Assembly: GCA_037179385.1 (NCBI GenBank)
Contig: CM074195.1
Span: forward strand, 25,504,087 to 25,568,086
Direction: 5' to 3'
DNA length: 64,000 nucleotides
DNA from: Holothuria scabra
Lineage: Eukaryota > Echinodermata > Holothuroidea > Aspidochirotida > Holothuriidae
A program made the translations under genes and the position numbers. Shown here piece after piece: positions 42,163 through 53,650 of the stretch. The notes below the pieces were generated by a model. It did no database searches, was not told the origin of the DNA, and saw only the letters and a list, made by a program, of their open reading frames with translations. Numbering within the stretch: the first letter of the stretch is position 1; each line of letters starts with the position of its first letter.

Positions 42163-42821
42163 GTGAAAACTCTTTCCTTTCGATTGCGACGATGGTTCTA
42201 GCTACCTTTGGTTATTGGAGATAATGTCATACGAGATCTGGCGAAGCCCCCTCTATCTTTGCAAGTTCGGTTGTCTGCTACCTGGCCGTATTGTATGTAT
42301 GTGCGTCTCCTGAATGTACTTCGTAGCCGAAATTATGAAGTCCTACTGGTCCAGCTTGGTATGTACTCTTAATAGCATGTTTATCGTACGCGTGTGAAAG
42401 ACGCTGGTTTCTCCCTACAGTAGTTTACCCTGTGATACAGGATGTAGAGCGTTAGAAGAGACCACTGTTGTCATTCATACCAGTGAAGATGTAGATGGTT
42501 GTTCGTGAGGTACTAGAACGAAGAAAAGGACTGAGATGTGCTTGAAACAGTTATCGTAAGCCTGTAATACTGCAATGTGCCTCAGTTGTTGTGTGTTATT
42601 AACCCCTCGTACAGTATATATTGCGGGTCCAAGGTGTCAACAGTATGTATTACTATTAGTACAATACTGATTTGTTCAGCCTAACGTTAGGCCTATGGCC
42701 TAAGAAGTGTTATATTCTCATGTTAATGTATAGTCTACCTCCATTGGTTAGGCTACATGTATGCCTTTGCTTAATCGTATTGTTTAATCCCCTAATTTGG
42801 GCTAAAGTAAATTTGAATGTA
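42163..42821 (+). other. 5' untranslated region of the BEL element
   Basis: Sequence between the 5' LTR and the likely gag start. An upstream in-frame ATG at 42672 would add about 50 hydrophobic residues unlike Gag; I prefer 42822. Confidence 0.5.
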
Positions 42822-44561
42822 ATGAGTGAGACTGGTGAAAGAGTTGAGAATGGGACCCCAGGTGAAACTAAAGAGCCTGAAACTGAAAGGGTGTCTCGTC
42901 AGAGAACGTATACTGAAAAGGGTTTACAGAACCAAATTGATCTAAAACAACAAAAATTTAGATCCCTTATTTCTCAATGGAGAAAATATGCTGGAAAGGT
43001 TGAATGTTTACTTTCCGAACAAGGTACTGAGGTTTCTTCAATTAAAAGGGAACGTGATTTGGCCATGAATGTGATGTCTGACATATCGAATGTTTATCTT
43101 GAATTGGATGAATTGCTATCCCAGGTAGGCTCAATGGGTTCAAAATATGAAGACCTAGAGAAAATTGAGAGTGACCATTTAGCCTTAATTAAAAGGGTTA
43201 CCGACTTTATTAGAGATGTGGAAGGGTCTGAAACAAGATCTAAGGGCAATTCACATTCTTCAAGGTCGAGTGGTTCGAGCCGTAGGTCTAAAGCGGAGGC
43301 TGAGGCTGCATCCCTTCGGGCAAAGCTTAAGTATATTGAGGCAAAGGCAAAATATAAAACTGAGTTAGAAAGAATGAAGCTTAAACTGGTTGAAGCTGAG
43401 GCTGAAAGTTTGAAAGAGGCTGAAGGTTATGCACATAGGCCTAGTATAGGTGACAGGTTCTCTGATGAGAGCAAAAGTATACAGAAGAATATGTACAAGC
43501 TCATGCTCTTGGCACTTCAGATTTAAACTTTCCCACAGCCTCTAAAAATTCTCCAAAACCAGACGTAGACATTGATCTGCATAAGTTAGTTTCTGGTGCT
43601 TCTGCACCTGAGAATGTTGTGAAATCACAAGCTAAATTGACAAGTGAAAAAGATGGTGTCGCAGAGGTTTCTGTTCGGCCAAAAACATTAAAGGCGGCTA
43701 CTGATGTTATTGCTGAAGCCCCTATTCAGAATTTGGCCAAGGTAATAACTGAGCAAGTAACACTTAACAGACTTCCACTTCGAACCAGAAATTTTTAACG
43801 GGATCCTTTAAAGTATCCGGGTTGGAAGTGTGCCTTGGATTCTTTGTTAGAAAATAAAGGTGTCCTCACTTCAGAAAAGATGTACTATTTAATGAAATAT
43901 TTGGTTGGGCCACCTAGGGAAGCTGTAGAAGGATATTTTCTCATGCCTTCAGCTGACACCTATGCAGAGGCAAGGAAGCTATTACAGGTGAGGTATGGCA
44001 ACCCTATTGTTATTACAGATGCATTTAGAAACAAAATTAGAAGCATGGCCCAAAATTCAGCCAAATGATGGAAAGGCTCTTCGCAAATTTTCTGATTTTC
44101 TTGGGCAGTGTGAAGCAGCTATGACTTTAGTACCCGGGGGTTTTAATTGCCTGGGTGACAATTGGGAAAATGGTAAAATTATGCAGAAATTACTTAGCTG
44201 GTTGGTCAAACGTTGGGGCAGATTCTTATTTGACTGGGGTGAAAAACGTAGTTTCCCTCCTTTCAAGGAGTTTCATAAGTTTATAGCCAAAGAAGCCAAG
44301 ATTGCCTGTAACCCTGTTACCTCTCTGCAGTCATTAAGAGATACAAAACCTGCTGATTCAAAGAGTGGTCAATCAAAGAGTAGTCAAGCAAAGGTTATTA
44401 AAGGTGCTAGTAACTTTGCTACTGAAGTAAATCAGGTTGCCAGCTCAAAACATAAAGGTAATATTAAATGTATTCTCTGTCAAGGACAACATATTCTTGA
44501 TAACTGTGACGAGTTTTTGAAGAAATCCTTGGAAGGTCATAAAGAGTTATGCAAAGGTTAA
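42822..44561 (+). pseudogene. BEL Gag, frameshifted
   Basis: Begins MSETGERVENGTPGETKEPE. A charged alpha-helical, probably coiled-coil region follows (RAKLKYIEAKAKYKTELERM, then KLKLVEAEAESLKEAE). Next come the capsid-like segment GDPLKYPGW...YLMKYLVGPPREAVEGYF and the start of the zinc-knuckle region (CILCQGQHILDNC). Frame changes occur near 43490, 43800, 44037 and 44553, each explicable by a single inserted or missing base, so no intact Gag is encoded here. Gag would form the intracellular particle that packages the element RNA. Confidence 0.8.
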
Positions 44562-44565
44562 GAAT

Positions 44566-45711
44566 TTGTGTTATGGGTGTCTCCGTTTTGGGCATTCTTC
44601 GAAATATTGTCGAAGACGTATTATTTGTAAAAGGTGTTCAAAGCCTCACCCAACGTCCCTTCATGGAGACAAAGCATCTCAGCCTCTTGGTACCCAGGAT
44701 GCAAATGGCGAATCTCAAATGAAGTCAATAGCTATTCAAGCACCAGAATCTCATACAGGGTTGAGAACTGTCAGTGGGTCAAGCATAGGTATGAGTTCAT
44801 TGGGTATCCCAGTATATGTTTCTCAGGTAAGTTGCCCAGAAAAGGAAATTCTGATTTATGCGCTCTTAGATACCCAGTCAGATACAACGTTCGTGACTGA
44901 TTGCACTTGTGAATTGTTGGGTGTTGAAGGGGTAAAGACTTCTTTGAGACTGTCAACTCTTTCAGCTAAGAACCAGCTAATAGATAGCAGTAGAGTTGAT
45001 GGGTTGACTGTGAGAGGGTACAGCAGTTCTCAGAGAATATCATTGCCTGCAGCATTTACTAGGTGTGAAATACCAGCTAATAGATCCCATATTACTACAC
45101 GCAATGTAGCAAAACAATGGCCGCATTTGAAGGTTATTGCTGGAGAACTTGCGCCTGACTTGGAATGTGAAACGGGCCTATTAATTGGGTACAATTGCCC
45201 CAAGGCACTTGCTCCTAAACAAGTTATACCCCCTGTTGATGATGGACCATATGCACAAAAAACTGAGCTAGGATGGGGTATTGTGGGTGTAGTCGACCCA
45301 CGGCAGGTCAGCGTCAGTGAGAATGATGCAATCGGGTTCAGCCACTTTATAGTTACATCTGAAGTACCACCTTTATGCAAGATTGATACAGGTAATGCTA
45401 CTAACAGAGTACATGTTTGTTTTGAGTCTAAAGTAAAAGAAAACGTAAGCCCATCTGAGGTAGTCAGGTTACTTGAACTTGAATTTAATGAAAGGAATTT
45501 AGGTGTGTCATATTCACAGGATGACAAAAGGTTTCTCTCACTCCTTAAGGATGGTGTTCGCCAAATGGATTCTGGTCATTATCAAATGCACCCGGCAAAG
45601 GAAGGAACGAGGGAATGCTTAAAGAGGAATAGTCCTCTGTATGGTCTTGATCCATTTTTAGATGATAGTGGTGTTATCAGGGTAGGTGGGCGATGCAAGA
45701 GTCGAGTCTGA
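44566..45711 (+). pseudogene. BEL Pol: zinc knuckle and protease joined to integrase leader, RT deleted
   Basis: The 381-codon frame starts with two CCHC-like knuckles (CYGCLRFGHSSKYC, CKRCSKPH). It continues with an aspartic protease (ALLDTQSDTTFV; the family has D-[ST]-G-[AS] near this place, here D-T-Q-S) and the typical BEL linker (LLIGYNCPKAL, ELGWGIVG). It then reads through SLLKDGVRQMDSGHYQM into KRNSPLYGLDPFLDDSGVIR, which in other BEL elements lies after RNase H. The whole polymerase, probably about 2 kb, is absent without a frame change at the junction. The frame ends by a shift near 45690. The G-to-Q change in the protease motif may also weaken catalysis. Confidence 0.85.
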
Positions 45712-46936
45712 ACTTCAATGTAAAACATCCGGTTGTTCTCCCAAAGAAGGGTAACGTCACCAAACTTATTGTTCGTTACTTCCATGAGTCGGTCTCCCAC
45801 CAAGGTCGGGGGATGACGTCAAACGAGATAAGGGCAAATGGTTTCTGGATCATTGGTTGCACTTCTTTGGTTAAAGGTGTTATTCAGAATTGTGTTAAAT
45901 GTAAAAAGTATCGTGGAGCATGTAACCAACAAAAAATGTCTGATTTGCCGAATGACCGAATTGAAGCTACAGCCCCATTTACTTATTGTGGTTTAGATTG
46001 TTTTGGGCCTTGGTATATTAAAGAAGGTCGAAAGACACTGAAAAGGTATGGGGTATTGTTTACATGCATGGCCTTTAGAGCTGTTCATATTGAGATTGCT
46101 AATATGTTAAGTACAGATTCATTTATTAATGCTTTAAGACGATTTTTAGCTCTCCGTGGCCCAGTTAGACAAATACGGTGTGATAAGGGGTCAAACTTTG
46201 TCGGAGCAAAGAATGAATTTGAGAAGGCTTTGACTGAAGTAGATCAAAGCAAGGTTCATCGGTTCCTAGTGGAACAAGGTTGTGACCTAATTGAGTTTAA
46301 ATTCAACCCCCCTCACGCTAGTCATATGGGAGGCGTCTGGGAACGTAGTATTAGAACAGTGCGGAATATATTAAATTCGATGTTGTATAAGCTAGGCACC
46401 CAGCTAGACGACGAATCTCTACGAACTTTATGTGTGAAGTTACTTCGATCGTTAATAGCCGTCCATTGACAACTGATAATTTATATGACCCTTTGTCACT
46501 GGAGCCATTAACGCCCAACCACTTGATAACTTTAAAATCAAAGATACTTCTCCCCCCTCCTGGTTGTTTTCAGTCTGCTGACACGTACTCCCGGAAAAGA
46601 TGGCGTAGAGTTCAGTATTTAACAAATGTATTCTGGTCTAGATGGAGAAAAGAATACCTGCAAAATTTACAAAGGCGACAAAAATGGCACTTACCCTCTC
46701 GAAATGTGCAAGTAGGGGACATTGTATTGTTAAAGGATGAGGATATGCCAAGAAATGAGTGGCGAATGGCCAGAGTAGTTGAAGCCATTCCAAGTAGTGA
46801 CAACTTAGTGCGTAAGGTTAAGGTACGATTAGGGTCGAATATTGATGATAAAGGCAAGCGTAAGGGTATTGTTACAATTCTTGAACGACCTATTCATAAG
46901 GTCATTGTTTTGGTAGAAAATGCAAACTCGTCATGA
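45693..46936 (+). pseudogene. BEL integrase, one frameshift
   Basis: The zinc-binding domain shows HESVSH and CVKCKKY. The catalytic core has the D of LDCFGPW, the D of CDKGSNFVGA and the E of GGVWERSIRTVRN, so the D,D,E triad is complete. A frame shift near 46427 splits it from EVTSIVNSRPLTTD, after which the C-terminal domain (WRRVQYLTNVFWSRWRKEYL, VQVGDIVLLKDEDMPRNEW) runs to a stop at 46936. The enzyme would insert element cDNA; as written the sequence needs a change of frame to be whole. Confidence 0.88.
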
Positions 46937-47206
46937 GGGGCCACAACTTATTACTAAACAGGTGCAATAAATAAAGTGGTGCAAAGTAAATATTACACAG
47001 TATTGTAACTATGTGTACCTTTTGAACCTTATGTTAAATTTTGGTGGTGTTTGGAACTTTATGTTAAATGGTGGTGAGTTTTGATGTTTGTATTGATTTG
47101 CCATGCATACTATATTCTATTTGGTACTGTAGTTACAGATGATTTATATTTTTTTGGGGGGAAGTTGTATAAAGGTGGAAAATGACTTTCTCATTTTGAG
47201 GGGCCA
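46937..47206 (+). other. BEL 3' untranslated region with polypurine tract
   Basis: Holds AATAAATAAAG-like sequence and ends in TTTTGAGGGGCCA (47194-47206) directly before the 3' LTR, a plausible polypurine tract. Confidence 0.6.
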
Positions 47207-48041
47207 TGTAAAGAAGTGAGCCCTCTTTATAAATTTGTATAACACTCTATTTTACCTCCTGATGTAATTGGGCGTTCCATGCAGTTTGTACCCTTTAGAG
47301 AATGGGTTTGTCCGGGTCAATTGCGGATCACTATAAAAGGAATTTTTCGCGCCTTTCCCACACCCTTTTCTGCCTGATGCCAGCTGAACGGTATTTACCT
47401 TCACAGATGTCTTATTATAGCATCTCTTTCACATAGTATGGAGACAACGCCACTGCGTTGCCTTGATCTTAGGAACTGTTATTTTAAGAAGCCCAAAGAG
47501 GTACGTTTTGGGTAATTATTTCTCTTGTTTAAGGGTTTAGCAGTGTTTTTAGTTGCGGTATGTGAGATGGTTTGGGGGTGAAATGTTGTAGGTTAGTTCC
47601 CTTTGTGCATATAGAAAAGTACTTGGGAATGTACTTTGCGACTTTTCTATGGCGTGCGAAAATGGTAATGTATACCTCTATACCTTGTATATGATTAATT
47701 TGCGATATTGAATCGCAATGTATTTGTATGTATATAATGAACTGCGATATACATAATGTGCGTATAGTATATTTAACTGCGTTATACATTCGTTTTTAGT
47801 TGTATTTTATTGTGATATCTGTATTTCTGTGTATTTTGTATTTTTGTACTTGTGAGTATTTTGTATTTTCTATTTTTGTATAGTTTTCACGGAATCCGGA
47901 GGTGGATTGAGCTGCTCGCTATGCGTGCGACTGATATACAGTATAAATAGTAAAATATACCACCGCTCCATTCCAGTCGATGCCTTTGAGTCTTTTTTGC
48001 GTGAGTTCCTGTATTGCGTATCTCCCCCATAAACAGCTACA
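47207..48041 (+). repeat. 3' LTR of the BEL element
   Basis: 835 bp, the same start and end as the 5' LTR. By eye it matches the 5' LTR except for three short clusters (near 47450, 47645, 47915) and an isolated substitution (TACCTGTAT against TACCTCTAT). Confidence 0.95.
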
Positions 48042-48046
48042 GGGGG

Positions 48047-48668
48047 CTATCGTAAAATCCATGGGCTCACTAAAGGGAACCATCTAGAGGGGTGCACTCA
48101 GAGGCAAGTCATTCTTAGGGCAAAAATCCTTTGAAGCTCTTGGAATATAATGAGGTATTTCAAGGAGGTGTTAAAGAGCAAAGAGCGAACCTTACACATC
48201 ATAGAAAAATTTTAAGCGAATTGAACCCTGCAGTGCAAAGAAATTTAAAAAAAAACCATTCAAATCTGTAATGAAAACTTCTATTGAACTACTTAAGATT
48301 TAAGGCGCTATAGCACAAAACAGTAAGGTAATTTAATTTATGTACAATGTGATTTTACCAATGTACTTTGATTCTTACTTTCAACCTTTCTCTTTCAAGA
48401 CCTAGAAAATTATGTCATTCATTTCTTTAAAAAAAAAGTGAAGGAAAGGTAAAAATTGAAAGCGCCAAGCAAGGATTGGAGGAAGAGCAGAAGAAGTTAG
48501 TTGAGATTTAGAATGATTGACCCATCACTCAGTTTGACACGTATGCATACTGTAGATAAAATAAAGATAATTTTCAATTCTACCGCCCTCTACCATCCGT
48601 TATTGAAAATCCTGCATTCTGGTTGGTTGGACACTGACCTGTTATTTCATAATACACGGTAAGTAAAC
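48047..48668. other. Non-coding stretch between BEL and hAT-like element
   Basis: No gene or recognisable repeat. Confidence 0.5.
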
Positions 48669-48778
48669 GTGAAAACCAGTGGCGTAGCTACCGGTGGAAG
48701 GAGGGCTTGCCCCCCCCCCCCCACTAATTCGCCCAGCTCCCAAGCAGCCCCCCCCCCTTCCCCCACACTGGCGACCTG

Positions 48779-49928
48779 CACTCTTAAAACACTGGGCAAT
48801 ATTTTCGTTGGGTAAAACGCTTTGGTTAAATGTTGGTCAAACTTTGCTCATTTAATGGTAAAAACGTTTCTTCGATTCACGTTTATTCCACTATCCAATC
48901 ATTGGGCAAACTGTTAACAAGCTTACACTCAACGGTTGGGCATATATTTGGTCTATCTACTTGTTGGGTAATTAATTGCTAATTAGCATAATGTTTGCTC
49001 ATTGGTTGGGCAATAAACTTTGCGCGTTCCGCATACGTAAATGTGATAAAAGCATTGCACACAATGAACATGTGAAAGTTAAGAACAGGCGTACGTACGT
49101 ATTTCTCAGTGGTTCAAAGTCATTAGCAGCTCATCAAACGACAACTATCTCGCTGATTAATGTCTCAGATTACCTTGAGGAATGGAGCTTGGGGGGTTCT
49201 TGAGTGTGTTTGAGGCTAAATACGAGTACAAGGAGTTGTGTGGAGTATTTAATGTTTATATCGAAGACATAATCAACACGATTTAGGAAGAAACTGGTGC
49301 TGCTACTGAGCCATGGCCGAAACGTTCGCCTGCTCATCCAGGCTAGGCTAACATAGCCTAACACTATGTTTGGTACTGTAATGTGTCAATGTGAGTTTGA
49401 TTAGCCTACAGACTAGGCTAGCCTACATCCTTTGGCTTACTATGGCAGCATCACGGTTTCCTAATTGTTTGATTCTATCATTGGATACTTCTCTCCTTGC
49501 CATGTGCTCATATTTATTTCAACACAATCTTCAAGTCTTCATGATGCCTTATTGTCGGATAATCTGAGCCTGATTTATAAATGGCCACATTTACTAGGGC
49601 AATGCACTAGGGATTAGCCCAACAGTTGGTTAAAGAATATGCCCAACTGATGTTGAAAAAGCACCCACGGTTATAAAAAGATGATTAACGTTTAACCAAC
49701 GGTTGGTGAATGCATTTGCCCAACATCTTAATAAAAGACGTGCCCAACAAGTGGGTATGTTTTAAATGCTCATTTACCAAACAGTTGGGTAGTTTCCTGC
49801 CCAACAGTTAGGTTCAAACTTTACCAAATTTGGTTGGTTAAAGTTTTGCCCAACTGTTTAGGTTGTTGAATAGATGCCCAGTGTTGGTCAAAAAGTTGGG
49901 CAAATTTTGCCCATTTTTTTTAAGAGTG
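48779..49928. mobile_element. Fold-back element with CACTCTTAAA ends and GTTGGGCA words
   Basis: The ends CACTCTTAAAACACTGGGCA and the complementary TTTTTTTTAAGAGTG bound about 1.15 kb. The outer parts are packed with GTTGGGCA on the left and TGCCCAAC on the right. A 2-bp repeat TG flanks both sides. The centre (about 49.05-49.6 kb) is unique-looking and non-coding. It is nested in the hAT-like element. Confidence 0.65.
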
Positions 49929-51069
49929 TGGGCGAAAAAAGTTATATTCACGCTGGCCGATGATAATATTCAATCCGTGCTACCCGGCTACTATGACATA
50001 GAAACACTTGCGATAGATCTACGCAGTTGGAGCGTATTCTGCAATTGTGGCCCACTCTGAATTTCGGAATAAATTCAGGTAGACTGTGACAATCTTCATA
50101 TCTTCGGAATCTCCTGACTTTTTACTTGCCGGGTGTCTGGATGGATAATTTTCTAACAGATTTGAAGTGGCTGAAATTGGCTTCCTTGGTGTGGATTTAA
50201 GTGTGCTCCTAACATCTGGTATGTTTTTACTCCTGTACGGAATTTTTTTTTTTTTAAATTCCTGGGGATTCGCAAATTTGTTCCAAAATAATGCTTAGTG
50301 TATTGGGTAAAATATTTGAGTCAAATTAGGTTGGAAGGTATTTGCACTTTCTCAAGGGTCGCAACCTTACCGCTATTACCCAACAGGAGCTCACTTAGCT
50401 CTTGGGTGGAATGGACATACCCAGTGGCGTACGAGACGGGACAGTGGGAAGACTGCCCCAAATTTCCGCAAAATCTAAAAACGGGCAGGAATGTGGGAAA
50501 AATTTGGGCAGGAAATTGGAAAAAGTGCGAACAGCCCTTTAATTTTGAAAAAAATGGGACGACTTTTCAGAAAACTCCTAAATGTGGCCGAAATCTTAAA
50601 AAGATATGCCCGAAAAAGGAAAGAAACGTCAAATAGTCGCAATAAAATTTTTATAAAAAACCAAGTCAAGATTCAAAAAAATCGCTTCACCTTCGGGTAG
50701 AGCAAAAAGCGGTGACTTTTACTTCACAGATAATCACAACGCAATGCCCGAAATTGTCGATTATCCAAATTTTTTCAAGCATTTGCCCGAAAAAAAGAAA
50801 TGTATCATAGTAAGGGTAACACAGTTACGAAAAATCAAACGAATAAAAAAATCGCGACACATTTGAAAAGCTTGTGGCTTGAAAGAAACAATCATTCTTA
50901 AGCCTGTTTTTAAATCTTGTGTAACACAATACCCGAAATGGCCGATTATTTTAACAACTTCAAATCCTAATGTGAAAAAAGTTTTCATCATCCCCACGTA
51001 AAACTTTAGTTTTGCAAAAAATTGCCGAAATGGTCAAATATTCGGGCAAAGGTTAAAAAATGCTGGTCT

Positions 51070-51660
51070 GATTTTTCAAAATTTTCTGTTCGCTCCTCGC
51101 CAACTAGTGGTGGCGCTCCGCGAAGATAGTTTAGCAGAATTTGAGTTTTAAGTGAACATTTTTTGCGCAAACTGAACCTAAACATGACGACTGCTAAGAC
51201 CCCCTATAAGCATACGAAATGACATTTTGAACTGTCTGAAGGGTCAGAGTTTTCAAAGTTACCTGTACGTTTTCCCTCAACTTATGGTGGTGCTCCACTT
51301 AGACCGCTTCATAGCAGAATTTAAGTTTCATGTGATCATTTTTTTAAAAGAAAACTCAAAATAGCTACTGCTTAGATTAGCCTGTGAAATGACATTTTCA
51401 ACTGTCTGAGGGGTCAGATATTTCAAAATTTTCTGTACGCTTCGCGCCAACTAATGGTGGCGCAAGGTTTAGTCTTTCTGGCTGAATTTAAGTTTGGAGT
51501 TAACGTTTTTGTGCAATTGAAACTTAAAATAGCGACTGCTTGGATCCCCTTTGAAAGCCTAAGAAATGTCAATTTCGACTGTCTGAGAGGTACGAATTTT
51601 CAAATTTTCTGGACTCGCCTCCCAAACTAGTGGTGGCGCTCCACTTTGACTGTCTTACGG
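51070..51660 (+). repeat. Four tandem units of the ~175-bp repeat
   Basis: Landmarks of the type GCCAACTAGTGGTGGCGCTC occur at about 51099, 51276, 51446 and 51620 (spacing 170-177). Each is followed by AATTTAAGTTT, a CTGCTTGGAT-like block and ACTGTCTGAGGGGTC. A further unit lies near 51960. Confidence 0.75.
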
Positions 51661-52096
51661 GCAGAATTACATTTTTCGGGCAAAAATTTTCTGCTCCCAA
51701 ACTGAAATGCTCCTCTACGCGTATGAAAATACCGTACTCAGGTGTGCACTGGAACAGCTGCTTGCAACATACAGCAGGATTCCGGATTTGCAATCCTAGG
51801 AAACATAGTCCAGTGGAGTAATAAACTGAGCTAATCAGTTTCTCAAAAGTGTGTTTGAATCTGAAAAAAATCACAAATTTTTTCACCAGAATTTAAGACA
51901 ATTAGACCTGCAAATGCCATTTTCAGCCATCTGGGAGGTGTTAAAATCCAAAGTTTTCTTTGTTCGCTCCTCGCCAACTGATGGTGGGGCTATACTTAGA
52001 TGGTAAACTCCATACCCCCTGCAAAAGTATCCAGCCCCCCCCCCCCCCCCATAGTTCTCCCACGAAAAAAATCCTAGCTACGCTATTAGTGAAAAC

Positions 52097-53247
52097 GGTG
52101 ATAAAGATAAAGTTTTTCAACCATTTTTGGTTGGGAATTGGTTAGGAATAGGAATAAACCACATTTGTCTCACCATTATTGTCTCATAAACCGTCTCATT
52201 TTCATATAAGTAACATAACGGAATTCGGCTTCGTCTCGTACGTTATTTTGCCAATTTGGAGTCTCGACTGTTTAGTCACCATGACAGTCAACCAAATGCG
52301 ATTAATTCCTTGATATTGGTACCATCATTTTTAACCTTGAGGGGCTTTTTGACTCGGCAAATTTTGGTGGGATAACTACCTCTTCATAGTACCCATCCGA
52401 TTAAGTTCAAACAACTTATTACTGACATATAGCACCGTTGAGTCAAAGGTGGATATTAAACGCCGACAAATATATGGCATTCAATGGCGCCGATAGGACT
52501 GGCTATCGGACGGAATTTTACAAACTGAAGAGTAAAGGATGAAATAGTAATTTGGGGTGTCATTGCAGCGAGATGAGGTGTTCAACATATTTGACAAAAA
52601 AAATTTACTTTGCAATGTCAGAGGAAATCCTTTTTCGATTGCTGCTAATTTTTTTAAACGTTTCTGTTAAAAAAAAAACTCAAAGGGAGATCATTTGCAC
52701 CCCTCGACCCCCTCCCTTGGTGACGCCCATGAATTAAAGGGGTTTAAAGTCATGCAGTTTTAGGTCTTTTAGGTCTTTTAGGTTGTTGTTTTAGGGTTTA
52801 GCGTACATGGCATCTTATGAGACTGTAGCCCTCTCTCTTGCCATTTAACCTGTTATGTTTAATGTTTCCGGGAAAAAAATGAAAAAGAAAGATCTGTGAC
52901 GGTTTAATCACGCTTTATTCCCTTCCCCCGCACCCTACACCACTCACAGCCTTTACGATGTTTATTGTCCGAACAGACAAGCCTATTAAACTTGAGAGGT
53001 AAAATGAAAACAGTAACAAGCGACGGAAAGTCTTATGGGTAACATTCAGACATTAAGTCAATATACATATACGGTATCCAATAACGAATGATGAGTGAGG
53101 CACTGCCGTGAAGAGTTTAATTCCCGCACTTCACCTATGCTCTACAGCACTTAAACTTGCATGCTACATGCATGTTATCAATACTGTAGAACTAGAGGTA
53201 ATAAGAGCCAACTAATTTAGAAACCTGTGAGACGTAAGAATTGATTT
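52097..53247. other. Non-coding stretch, nothing recognised
   Basis: No convincing gene. The repeated phrase TTTTAGGTC occurs near 52760-52790. Confidence 0.5.
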
Positions 53248-53639
53248 CACGGACTTATATGCATGGACAGAGCATGTAACGTGCACGTCCTATGCGTAGA
53301 TTGTCGCCACCGACTAGGGACAAAAAGGGCGCACCAAGATGGTCGCCGTGAAGCTATGAATCGTCTGATTTGACGATTTGACTGTTATATTTTAAACAAA
53401 AGTTTAGCTTGAATGGGACAGAATATCATATTCCTGCAATACGTGAAGTGATTTTGATCTTACTTTGCCATATTTCAAAAATATTTCAACTTTCTAGCAA
53501 AATCTGGGAATAGATTTGAGCAAGTCCAAACTTTTACTTAAAATCAAAGCAGACGACCACCTTGGCGCACTCTTTCTCACACGTACGGTGGCGACAATCT
53601 ACCGTGCAGTGTGCTCTCTCCGTGTATAGGAAGTCCGTG
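53248..53639. mobile_element. hAT-like MITE, copy 2 (relative of 15155-15548)
   Basis: The ends CACGGACTTATA and the complementary TATAGGAAGTCCGTG, the inner blocks GGACAGAGCATGTAAC and GCGCACCAAGATGGTCGCC, and total length match the copy in D2HGDH intron 2. I see no clear target duplication at this copy. Confidence 0.7.
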
Positions 53640-53650
53640 AGATTCTACAT

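Larger units (their letters stand above)
41329..48041 (+). mobile_element. BEL/Pao LTR retrotransposon lacking reverse transcriptase
   Basis: Two near-identical LTRs (41329-42162 and 47207-48041) flank gag, protease and integrase. A 5-bp target duplication GGGGG is present at 41324-41328 and 48042-48046, within the 4-6 bp expected of BEL elements. The reverse transcriptase and RNase H, normally between protease and integrase, are missing; the protease frame runs in frame straight into integrase-proximal sequence at about 45590-45600. The reading frame is also broken by about six single-base shifts. The element is 6.7 kb. Nearly identical LTRs and a perfect target duplication suggest recent insertion, so it may have moved using polymerase supplied by another element. 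Confidence 0.93.
48677..52088. mobile_element. hAT-like non-autonomous element, 3.4 kb
   Basis: An identical octamer GTGAAAAC lies at 48669-48676 and 52089-52096. The left end CAGTGGCGTAGCTA is mirrored at the right (TAGCTACGCTATTA), 11 of 14 positions agreeing. Both ends carry long C runs. The interior holds a nested 1.15-kb fold-back element, a second CAGTGGCGTA start at about 50421 without visible partner, and four units of the ~175-bp repeat. No transposase frame is visible, so it would need a transposase in trans. Confidence 0.75.

Noticed and set aside
42672..42821. Gag starting at 42672
   Set aside because: The first 50 residues of that frame are hydrophobic and unlike Gag; the MSETGERVEN start at 42822 begins the charged region typical of BEL Gag.
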